From a virus: 40,267 nucleotides of DNA. Position 1 is the first letter of the stretch; each line of letters begins with the position of its first letter. The translations under genes and the position numbers were made by a program. The notes under the pieces were generated by a model that worked only from the letters and a program-made list of their open reading frames with translations, did not search any database and had not been told where the DNA came from. Location: the IMG/VR virus record IMGVR_UViG_3300042352_001190, positions 77,578-117,844 of that record, one strand, 5' to 3'. Positions 1 through 6,228 of this stretch are shown here, piece by piece.

Positions 1-270
1 TTGATTAATTTTTAGATTGGATATACCAAGCTTTTCATGTAATTCTGTATCAAGATGCCACTTTTCTGTAAAGTAGTGATTTACGGCTTTAATTGAAAAC
101 TTGATAAGGTCTTGGCCTTGAAGAGTAATCGACTGTGCAATATCTGTATCGTGAAAATAGAAATATTTGTTACCGAAGGCTCCATAAAACGAGTTAATCA
201 AGATTTTTAGAGCATTTTGCTCAAGATTAAGACGTTTGATCTCTTTGTCTAATTGTTCTTTAGTTTGCAT
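1..270 (-). CDS. 43B: DNA polymerase, C-terminal half (gp43B-like), partial at left edge
   Basis: This is the palm/fingers half of a T4-type family-B DNA polymerase. Only its first 90 residues lie in the window; the frame stays open through base 1. After ATG at 270 and about 16 charged helical residues (TKEQLDKEIKRLNLEQ) comes family-B motif B, read as ALKILINSFYGAFGN, matching KLLINSLYGALGN of T4/RB69 gp43. It is followed by a T4-like stretch with DIAQSITLQGQ. Motif C (YGDTDS) should lie left of the window. The protein starts just before the fingers P-helix, and the piece ending at 38540 stops just after the N-helix. The two therefore look like complementary halves of one enzyme. No intein residues precede the motif. 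The gene upstream (345) is divergent. Function is very likely; activity needs the other half. Confidence 0.9.
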   Translation of the reverse strand, partial: MQTKEQLDKEIKRLNLEQNALKILINSFYGAFGNKYFYFHDTDIAQSITLQGQDLIKFSIKAVNHYFTEKWHLDTELHEKLGISNLKINQ

Positions 271-312
271 ACATAAGTGTTTTACTCGGTTGGTGTTCTT
301 AGTTTAACCTAC

Positions 313-338
313 TAGTATAATACTAATAAATAATAAAA
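313..338 (+). promoter_or_regulatory. Candidate promoter: TATAAT-like box plus late-type AATAAATAA box
   Basis: The gap between divergent genes at 270 and 345 holds the near-palindrome TAGTATAATACTA (313-325), which contains TATAAT. It runs straight into TAATAAATAATAAAA (324-338), which resembles the T4 late box TATAAATA and the boxes before 9166, 14338, 21747, 25518 and 27590. The start codon follows within 7 bases of the box, so a late transcript would be nearly leaderless. The assignment rests on motif similarity only. Confidence 0.45.
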
Positions 339-344
339 ATTAGC

Positions 345-959
345 ATGGCATTGGTAGCACAAGACAGAACCCTATCTAAAGTTTACGCAAATTATCCCTT
401 TTTGCGAAATTTTCCATTCCAGGACTTTCAAATTGAGGCAGAGGAGCTAAAAAGACCCCAATCTGATGACGGGGAGTTTGCTTCGGCACCTTCTTCTATC
501 ACAAACCCATTTGTTATTAACTTTGTCTATACAAGAGAGAAACAAAAGACTGCAATTTCAGTTTTTGATAGAGAATTGGACTGGTTGAGCACTAGAGCTG
601 ATCTAATTACTGAACTAGATGATATTGTTCATATTATAAATGAGTCCTTGCCATCTGGAGACATTATTAAGAAGAGGGATGCTGTACTTGTGATTGAACA
701 TTGGCTCAAAAAGATCGCAGACGATCGTGCCACCCTAAATTATAGTACATTTAATGATATTTTGATGCGCTTGATCGGCGTAACACAGCTCAAGGAGACT
801 GTTCAATTGATAAATAATATTAATAAGCTATCCTCTGGTGCAAATGTAATAAAAATGGATAAAAAGCAATACGATATTATTATGACGTATTATGATTTCC
901 AAATGATTTATTGCAAATTGGTGCTTGGGATAATTATTGCAGCAAAAATATCGCTTTAA
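345..959 (+). CDS. Unrecognised phage protein, 204 aa
   Basis: I do not recognise this protein. It starts with ATG at 345, seven bases after a late-type box, and is the first gene of a plus-strand trio (345, 961, 1227). It is soluble, with mixed charge. Residues 25-31 read FQDFQIE followed by A, fitting the spacing [FY]-x-x-[FY]-x-x-E shared by the capsid-targeting tags in this window. Here the element lies 25 residues in, and the residue three before the would-be cut is Gln rather than Leu/Ile, so a protease site is doubtful. The last 25 residues become hydrophobic (LVLGIIIAA), unlike the rest, and could be a membrane-touching tail. The stop is one base from the ATG of the next gene, implying coupling. 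Confidence 0.7.
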   Translation: MALVAQDRTLSKVYANYPFLRNFPFQDFQIEAEELKRPQSDDGEFASAPSSITNPFVINFVYTREKQKTAISVFDRELDWLSTRADLITELDDIVHIINESLPSGDIIKKRDAVLVIEHWLKKIADDRATLNYSTFNDILMRLIGVTQLKETVQLINNINKLSSGANVIKMDKKQYDIIMTYYDFQMIYCKLVLGIIIAAKISL

Positions 960-960
960 T

Positions 961-1227
961 ATGTCGCAAATCGACCAGTTTTTAAATTACCTGTCCACGA
1001 TTAACGAATCAACGATTCAATTGACCAAACAGGACTACCAAAAAATTTGTGCGATTAGAGATAAGGTTACTGAACTAGCGGTTAAGGTATCTCAAAGCCA
1101 AACTATCATACATGGTACCTCAACTCAAATAAAGGAAACTAAAAAGGTTTCAATATATCAAAAAATGAATGAGTCTGGTGTTCTTCAATTTGAAGAATAT
1201 TCTAATTTACGCAAGCCTACTAACTAA
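961..1227 (+). CDS. Unrecognised small phage protein, 88 aa
   Basis: This is a helical protein of unknown function. I chose ATG 961, one base after the upstream stop. A TTG at 937 in the same frame would add eight residues but overlap the upstream gene. The N-terminus reads QFLNYLSTINES, which combines an aromatic pair with the protease-type site I-N-E before Ser17. It is a stretched version of the capsid-targeting tags seen elsewhere in the window. The middle is rich in Lys, Gln and Thr and probably helical. Its stop overlaps the next ATG (TAATG at 1225-1229), so the two are translationally coupled. Packaging in the head is an inference from the N-terminus. Confidence 0.7.
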   Translation: MSQIDQFLNYLSTINESTIQLTKQDYQKICAIRDKVTELAVKVSQSQTIIHGTSTQIKETKKVSIYQKMNESGVLQFEEYSNLRKPTN

Positions 1228-2009
1228 TGAAGCATATTAAACTATTTGAAAATTTTAGCAGAGAATATCTAAAGACTAATAATAATTCTTTAGTTTCCTT
1301 TTATGCAGATAAGCTTGGAGATTTTTGGTTAGAAAAAGAATTACTTGAAAAACTAGAACAGTTTGAAGCAAGAGTAGATTCGCTTTTTTCAAATGACTGG
1401 AATCTAAATAGAGGCCGTAATCACTACAATGGAGACTTCTTTGCCCTAAATGTAAAAGTTTATAATTACCCAGATGAAGATGAAGTTCAGGCAAAGGTTG
1501 GCATTGAACTTGATGAGGAACGACTTTCTGATATTTGGTATAGATGGTTGCAAGATCAAGCTGAAATGTTTCAAGAAGATATTGAACAGTCTTACGATTG
1601 GGTTGGTCATGTTGGTTGGGGCGGAAATAGCGGCGGATGGCTACACCTTTCACCAGACAATGGCGCAGATAGATTATTAGAATATGCTGAAGAGACTATT
1701 CAAATGTATTTAGATACTAAAGAATGGTATGAAGAAGATGTTATTGCTGATGTAGCAAAGGCAATCAATAGTCCTGAATGGAAACGCCTTGCTGAACTTG
1801 GTTTGGTTGAAGACGAAGATGCAGTAAAAGAAATTACTGATAAATTAACTGAATCTATTAATTGGTTTAAGGCTGAACTTGCTAAACTCAATCAAATCGA
1901 AGAAGATCTTAAAGATATTCAGCGTCAACACAGATCATTTGAACAAAATGCAAAGAAATATTTTCTAGAATTCTTAGAAGAAGAGATTGCAGATGGCCAC
2001 TTAGGTTAG
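1227..2009 (+). CDS. Acidic helical protein with tag-like N-terminus, 260 aa
   Basis: I recognise no domain. The N-terminus MKHIKLFENFSREY has the [FY]-x-x-[FY]-x-x-E spacing (F7, F10, E13) of the capsid-targeting tags. The residues before E13 are Ser-Arg, so an [L/I]-x-E cut is not predicted there; LTE followed by Ser occurs later, in the helical C-terminal half. The middle (about residues 120-150) is rich in Trp and Gly (DWVGHVGWGGNSGG), and the C-terminal 80 residues are very acidic, helical and likely coiled coil. The start overlaps the upstream stop. The TAG stop (2007-2009) interlocks with the uvsW stop on the opposite strand, so the two transcripts converge with no spacer. Confidence 0.75.
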   Translation: MKHIKLFENFSREYLKTNNNSLVSFYADKLGDFWLEKELLEKLEQFEARVDSLFSNDWNLNRGRNHYNGDFFALNVKVYNYPDEDEVQAKVGIELDEERLSDIWYRWLQDQAEMFQEDIEQSYDWVGHVGWGGNSGGWLHLSPDNGADRLLEYAEETIQMYLDTKEWYEEDVIADVAKAINSPEWKRLAELGLVEDEDAVKEITDKLTESINWFKAELAKLNQIEEDLKDIQRQHRSFEQNAKKYFLEFLEEEIADGHLG

Positions 2010-3568
2010 CCTTTAATAAACTTACTTAAATCATAATTGTGCTTAGACACAATCCATTTTTCCTTTTCATAAATTTTCTCACGAACCTTACCGTGTTTTA
2101 CAATATAACCATTTAGATCGTCAATTAGATCATAAATCGTTACTTTGCTTTTTCCAGCCAATTTACGCATGCCACGACCTACTGCTTGGCGAATAGTAAT
2201 TTCAGACTTATAACTTTCTGCAAAAATAATGCTCTGCACATTTTTTAAGTCAATACCAGTTGCAAAGGTTGCATAGCTTGCAACTAGAGTTACGTTAGAA
2301 CCTGCTTCCATTGCATCTTTATATTCAGCTCGGTCATCTCCGCTTACTTCACCATCAATATAGAATGAGTTTGGATTCCACTCAGAAATTCTCTCTTTAA
2401 TTCGTTGACCGTATTTGTCTTTCACATTAATAAAAAGAATTAGGGTATTTCCACCTAGCTTTTTAACTAGTGATGAAATAAAATCTACACGAGGTTCGTA
2501 TGAAATAATAAAATCCTTTTCCATTTGGAACATATTCTTTCCATAGTCTTCAATACGATGGAATTGACTTTTACCGTGTTCCTGCATATATTTGTAGTTT
2601 TGAATAAAAGGCTCGTTCTCTGGATATTTTAGGGAAAGTATCTTAATAAACACGTCTGGCGAGTGTTTGTTTTCAATTAAGAAACTAGATTTAAGAGTCA
2701 TGCTTAGAGGGCCAATGTACTCTTGGATTTTATAGAAATCAGAAAAATCCTCATCGACTTGAATTGTACCAGAAAGTCCTAACTTATATTCAACATTAGT
2801 TGAAGCTAAGAGAATATCTTTAATAGTATCACCTCTTGAAGTATGACACTCATCTACACAAAGCACAGTAAATTTTTTAAAGAAGTCTCCATCGCGTTTA
2901 GCTAAACTTTGATAAGTTGAGATAACTAGATCCGCCTCTTCAAATTTCTTGTCTGAATATTTGTTCTTACCGCCAACTTCTAAAATATTCCAGTTAATTA
3001 GGCCAGTATGATAGTCCTTTACAAATTTTTCTGCAGTTTGACCAACTAATGAAATATTAGGAACTACAATAAGGGCTTTTTTATCTTTACCATTGATAAT
3101 TCCCTTACGCTTAAGAAAGCTTAAATATAAAAATAGGATTAGAGTTTTACCAGCAGAGGTTGCCAATTCCTGTGCACTAAACTTAAATTTAAGAGCACGG
3201 TATGCAGCTTCCATTTGATAATCATATGGAGTAAGATCGACTCCATCTAATAGGACACTTGCAAATTTATCAAGTTGATCCTTTGTAAATTCAAGATTAA
3301 GTAGAGAATCTAATCCATCTAATTCAATCTCATGACCGTAGATTTGACTAAACTGTTTGATTTGATACCATAAACCGACTCCGATTCGATTTTCGCGATC
3401 TATAAACTTATCATAGCCATCCCAAAGACGACGCTGAAATAGTGGACTAAAGTGATAGCCCTTGGCTCTTTTCTTAAAGAAGTTCTTAAGATCGACTACC
3501 TCTTTCTTAAGATCATTATGTATTAATTGAAAATATCTTTTATCTGGTGTTAACTTAAACTTTAGCAA
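2006..3568 (-). CDS. uvsW: UvsW-like recombination DNA helicase
   Basis: In T4, UvsW is a superfamily-2 helicase that unwinds R-loops and branched DNA and drives strand annealing and fork regression. All core motifs are visible: motif I ATSAGKT (residues 136-142; T4 has PTSAGRS), motif II DECH (239-242), motif III SGT (266-268), VASYATFATGIDLKNV before motif VI, and QAVGRGMRK near residue 480. The N-terminal domain also resembles T4 UvsW, including a substrate-loading region with RRLWDGYDKFID. Length 520 aa compares with about 503 in T4. The start is TTG at 3568; an in-frame stop a few codons upstream leaves no ATG option. It is the last gene of a three-gene minus block behind the uvsY-like gene, the T4-style neighbourhood. 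T4 uvsW is a late gene, fitting the late-type box at 4551-4561. Confidence 0.93.
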   Translation of the reverse strand: MLKFKLTPDKRYFQLIHNDLKKEVVDLKNFFKKRAKGYHFSPLFQRRLWDGYDKFIDRENRIGVGLWYQIKQFSQIYGHEIELDGLDSLLNLEFTKDQLDKFASVLLDGVDLTPYDYQMEAAYRALKFKFSAQELATSAGKTLILFLYLSFLKRKGIINGKDKKALIVVPNISLVGQTAEKFVKDYHTGLINWNILEVGGKNKYSDKKFEEADLVISTYQSLAKRDGDFFKKFTVLCVDECHTSRGDTIKDILLASTNVEYKLGLSGTIQVDEDFSDFYKIQEYIGPLSMTLKSSFLIENKHSPDVFIKILSLKYPENEPFIQNYKYMQEHGKSQFHRIEDYGKNMFQMEKDFIISYEPRVDFISSLVKKLGGNTLILFINVKDKYGQRIKERISEWNPNSFYIDGEVSGDDRAEYKDAMEAGSNVTLVASYATFATGIDLKNVQSIIFAESYKSEITIRQAVGRGMRKLAGKSKVTIYDLIDDLNGYIVKHGKVREKIYEKEKWIVSKHNYDLSKFIKG

Positions 3569-3583
3569 ACTCTTTGGATGTTT

Positions 3584-4033
3584 TTACACACCCAGCATCT
3601 TTTCAATATCAAGTCTAGTTTTAATTCCGAAAAGAGCGGCGTCTACTGTCTTGATTGTGTCTTGATAAAATTGAGTTTGGCTTTCGATCTGATCGATCGT
3701 TTCTTTGATGTTAGACGTTTTTCCGTCGACGATAGTAGTCTTTTCGTTAGAGTTGTATCTTAGCTGGGATGTTCTGGAGACTGCTTCCCACTCGTCTCCT
3801 TTTTGTTCTCTATATTTCTTTTTATAGCGATTGTAGTGTTCAATTAGGGTATGGTTTTCCTCAAGCAATCTTTGGCGTAAGCTTAAAAAGTAAACCTGAG
3901 CATCAGCAAGGCGCTTTATATTATTCATATAACCAACTCCTTCCTGTACCTCTTCAGACACAGCTTTACGCTTTGCCGAAAAAACGTCAGACAAACTCTT
4001 TTTAACTTCTGGTGATTGTTGTTCGAATTCCAT
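3584..4033 (-). CDS. Probable UvsY-like recombination mediator
   Basis: UvsY loads the UvsX recombinase onto gp32-coated single-stranded DNA. This 149-residue protein (T4 UvsY has 137) is basic and helical, with a long helix around KKKYREQKGDEWEAVSR, a middle rich in polar and charged residues, and a C-terminal helix DTIKTVDAALFGIKTRLDIE. That helix is similar in pattern to the T4 segment ending GALDAIKSRGFAIKHI. Its position directly upstream of uvsW on the same strand matches the T4 uvsY-uvsW association. ATG 4033 is the start. Overall identity to T4 is weak by eye, so the call rests on size, pattern and neighbourhood. Another coiled-coil protein is possible. Confidence 0.6.
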   Translation of the reverse strand: MEFEQQSPEVKKSLSDVFSAKRKAVSEEVQEGVGYMNNIKRLADAQVYFLSLRQRLLEENHTLIEHYNRYKKKYREQKGDEWEAVSRTSQLRYNSNEKTTIVDGKTSNIKETIDQIESQTQFYQDTIKTVDAALFGIKTRLDIEKMLGV

Positions 4034-4064
4034 ACCTTCTTTTACTTGGTACTGGACCTAAGGT

Positions 4065-4526
4065 TTAGACAAAAGTGTAACAAGTACTCTCAACTTTAAA
4101 GTAATAACTTTCAAATTCTTTGGGATCTAGCGTTGTGTAAATATCAGTTCCGATTGAATGGTGGTCGCCATTTTTATAATATGAGCTAATTTGACCCGCA
4201 TAGAGGCAAATAATTGAATCAATATGGTACTGTTTTAAACTACCAATTATCATATGTTTAAAATCTGAATCAGGAACGTCAGATCCAACATTTGTAACAA
4301 AGATACTTGGGTATATTAATGGATAGCCTCCCATCATATGATTTGTCATAAATGTTTGACGTACATAAGGTAAGGCTCCGAATTTAGAAAGATCGGTTAA
4401 GAATTGGCGGTAAATCTTTGGGTTACTGAAAGTAAAGACGGCAAAGGGCTGCTTTCTCTGGACAGTTTCTCTAACCAGATTAACTCTGTTACCCTCGTAT
4501 TCGCCTTTTATAAACTCTAAGTTCAA
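4065..4526 (-). CDS. Unrecognised protein, 153 aa, in the uvsW/uvsY block
   Basis: This is the first gene of the minus-strand block leading into uvsY-like and uvsW. I do not recognise it. It looks like a compact alpha/beta fold: strands such as PFAVFTFSNP and SIICLYAG alternate with helices, Tyr/Phe content is high, and no membrane segment is seen. The start is TTG at 4526, preceded on the minus strand by GAAATAAATAA (4551-4561), a late-type promoter box. The block as a whole is therefore probably transcribed late, which suits the known late timing of T4 uvsW. No catalytic motif is evident. Confidence 0.7.
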   Translation of the reverse strand: MNLEFIKGEYEGNRVNLVRETVQRKQPFAVFTFSNPKIYRQFLTDLSKFGALPYVRQTFMTNHMMGGYPLIYPSIFVTNVGSDVPDSDFKHMIIGSLKQYHIDSIICLYAGQISSYYKNGDHHSIGTDIYTTLDPKEFESYYFKVESTCYTFV

Positions 4527-4529
4527 TTT

Positions 4530-4541
4530 TAGTATAATAAT
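4530..4541 (+). promoter_or_regulatory. Candidate TATAAT-type promoter for the repair cassette
   Basis: TAGTATAATAAT lies in the divergent gap 4527-4563, about 30 bases before the plus-strand start at 4564. The same TAGTATAATA core occurs at 313-322, the only other divergent gap in the left part of the window. The motif looks like a sigma-70-type -10 element. No confident -35 element was found. Confidence 0.3.
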
Positions 4542-4550
4542 ATTTCAAAG

Positions 4551-4561
4551 TTATTTATTTC
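4551..4561 (-). promoter_or_regulatory. Candidate late promoter for the uvsW block
   Basis: On the minus strand the sequence is GAAATAAATAA followed by CTTTGAAATA. This is close to the box at 25352-25370 (AGATAAATAACTAAAATA) and to T4 TATAAATA. It sits 25-35 bases before the TTG start at 4526, a usual late-leader distance. Late control of uvsW is established in T4; the site itself is an inference. Confidence 0.45.
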
Positions 4562-4563
4562 AT

Positions 4564-5094
4564 ATGGAGCAAGTTTTAAATGTCGTAGATTTTGATGAAA
4601 CCTTATTTAGGGTTCCCCCATTTACCCACGCCGGTACTGAGTTTACAAAACCTTACGAGTGGTTTGATAATCCAAAGTCTCTAAACACCAATTTATACAG
4701 ATTACAGCTAATTGAGTCTGTTTTTAATAAACTTGACAAAAACCATACGACTATTATCTTAAGTCACCGGGTTGAGGCAACCAGAAAAGCAATGGCTGCA
4801 GTTTTAGATAAGTTTGGAATTACCAAAACATTTGATCAAATTATCCTTTGCGAGCGTAATACAGATAAACCACAAATGTTACTTGAATATTTGGATAAAG
4901 TTGGTCCTAATTTTGATAAAATCAGAATATTTGAAGACTCTCTTGTTCAAATAGACCGATATGTTAAAAATCCCTATTTAAGTAAGATCACCAATTCAAT
5001 TGAATATTGGTTTGTTGATAAGACCGAATTACTCCAAATTGACGGAAATATTGGTATATTAACAAGAGAAAGAATACAACTTAAATACTCATGA
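4564..5094 (+). CDS. HAD-superfamily phosphatase
   Basis: HAD hydrolases remove phosphate through an aspartyl-phosphate intermediate. Motif I is VVDFDETLF (nucleophile D9, general acid D11, then T13), motif II the Ser of TTIILSHR, motif III a Lys in the NTDKPQ region, and motif IV the acidic pair in RIFEDS. The short cap and the LSHR segment resemble HAD domains of nucleic-acid repair proteins, including the 3'-phosphatase domain of T4 polynucleotide kinase. Substrate cannot be read from sequence. The TGA stop overlaps the ATG of the P-loop kinase by four bases (ATGA at 5091-5094). Phosphatase and kinase are therefore co-translated as separate chains, where T4 Pnkp has one. A role in nucleotide or end healing is inferred from this context. 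Confidence 0.8.
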   Translation: MEQVLNVVDFDETLFRVPPFTHAGTEFTKPYEWFDNPKSLNTNLYRLQLIESVFNKLDKNHTTIILSHRVEATRKAMAAVLDKFGITKTFDQIILCERNTDKPQMLLEYLDKVGPNFDKIRIFEDSLVQIDRYVKNPYLSKITNSIEYWFVDKTELLQIDGNIGILTRERIQLKYS

Positions 5095-5690
5095 TAATCT
5101 TTATTGAAGGCACACGTCACTCTGGCAAAACCTATTTGCTAAATCAATTAATTAAAAAACACGGTGCTGAATTAAATCTATTTTATTATAAATTTTACCT
5201 AGCTGATGAATATTCAGCAATTGTTAAAGAATGGGATAAATCCGATTCAGGCATTCACTATTTTAGTATGGGTAATATTATGACAATCTTAGATCTACAC
5301 GAACATTTTCCAGAAAAGATTTTTGTATTTGATCGAGCTCATATTACAGCTGCTACTTGGGCAACCATTTGGAATCGATTAGAATTTAATCAAGCCCAAT
5401 CTGAATTATATGGTTTAATTAAACGCCCAGGCTATCAAAATTGCAAAACTGTCATGATTGATGCACCAGATGAATTTAAACAGGACCAGGCTCGTAAAAA
5501 AGATTTATGGGATGGTCTAGTTTCAGCAAAAGAAGAAAAGCTACTTATGACTAAACTTATTGAATCTGCTCCATTTAGATTCAAAGATGGTCGCGAAGGT
5601 AATTCATTTGATCAATTTACAAATAATTTTACGCCAGACTCAGTTGATGAGTTCTGTGATCTAATACAAAAATTGGTTCGGGATAAATAA
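5091..5690 (+). CDS. P-loop kinase (nucleotide or polynucleotide kinase-like)
   Basis: This is a 199-residue P-loop NTPase. Walker A is GTRHSGKT (residues 7-14), directly after strand MIIFIE. A DRAH motif following strand KIFVF resembles the DR[YFH] element of deoxynucleoside and thymidylate kinases, and a basic region QDQARKK could serve as a lid. Polynucleotide 5'-kinases of the T4 Pnkp type share this size and fold, so the substrate may be a mononucleotide or a nucleic-acid 5' end. It overlaps the HAD phosphatase by four bases and is followed, after one small gene, by a ligase-containing giant protein. That context favours an end-repair role. The family assignment is firm, the substrate is not. 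Confidence 0.75.
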   Translation: MIIFIEGTRHSGKTYLLNQLIKKHGAELNLFYYKFYLADEYSAIVKEWDKSDSGIHYFSMGNIMTILDLHEHFPEKIFVFDRAHITAATWATIWNRLEFNQAQSELYGLIKRPGYQNCKTVMIDAPDEFKQDQARKKDLWDGLVSAKEEKLLMTKLIESAPFRFKDGREGNSFDQFTNNFTPDSVDEFCDLIQKLVRDK

Positions 5691-5711
5691 TCAGAAATAG
5701 GCAACTATAAA

Positions 5712-6212
5712 ATGACAAAACGTATTATTGGAGACTTTAGCCAGTTCCTAAACGAGGCAGAAGAATCAGCACCACTTAAAGGATTACCTTTTCAAGAGCT
5801 TATGGATCAGTTGGTTAAATTAACAGATCTTACATCAGATAGTTTAAGCATCGGAACCCCAGCTGATATCTATGGTCACTCAACTTCATATAAAACAGAT
5901 CTTTCTGAGGTTCAAGCTAGATTAGCTGATGTTGACCACTACTATGCAACAAAAATGAAGCAAGAAGTTAGATTCTTTTGTTGGAATATCAATTGGAAAG
6001 ATTACTCTTCAGGTAGAGAGCTTGAAAAGAAGCTTCCTGAAGGAACTATCCAGGCATATCAAAATATCGATTTAGCAAAACTTATTACCTATTTTGAAGA
6101 AAATCCAGAAGATGCTGGTTTGTTAAAAGGAATTAACCTTAGCGTTTCTTCAAAAGCTGGACAAGAGTTTGCGAAAGATATGGGAGCAGGAAAATACGGA
6201 TCTTTAGACTAA
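5712..6212 (+). CDS. Capsid-targeted small protein of unknown function, 166 aa
   Basis: The N-terminus MTKRIIGDFSQFLNEAEE carries a T4 internal-protein-like capsid-targeting sequence. F9-x-x-F12-L13-N14-E15 is followed by Ala, and cleavage after E15 would fit the [L/I]-x-E rule of gp21 proteases. T4 internal proteins begin similarly with Y-Q-E-F-I-x-E-A. The rest is soluble and helical, with no recognised domain. A Trp/Cys-rich stretch (RFFCWNINWKDYS) falls near residue 100. The gene lies between the kinase and the ligase fusion on one transcript, raising the possibility that part of the cassette is packaged. An A-rich leader precedes ATG 5712. The targeting inference is good; the mature function is unknown. 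Confidence 0.75.
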   Translation: MTKRIIGDFSQFLNEAEESAPLKGLPFQELMDQLVKLTDLTSDSLSIGTPADIYGHSTSYKTDLSEVQARLADVDHYYATKMKQEVRFFCWNINWKDYSSGRELEKKLPEGTIQAYQNIDLAKLITYFEENPEDAGLLKGINLSVSSKAGQEFAKDMGAGKYGSLD

Positions 6213-6228
6213 TAACAATTTAAATTTT

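Noticed and set aside
1276-1653. Antisense open frames, for example here and at 12189-12473, 15321-15572 and 19305-19598
   Set aside because: They lie fully within well-supported genes on the other strand, have low-complexity or atypical composition, and lack leaders or recognisable domains.
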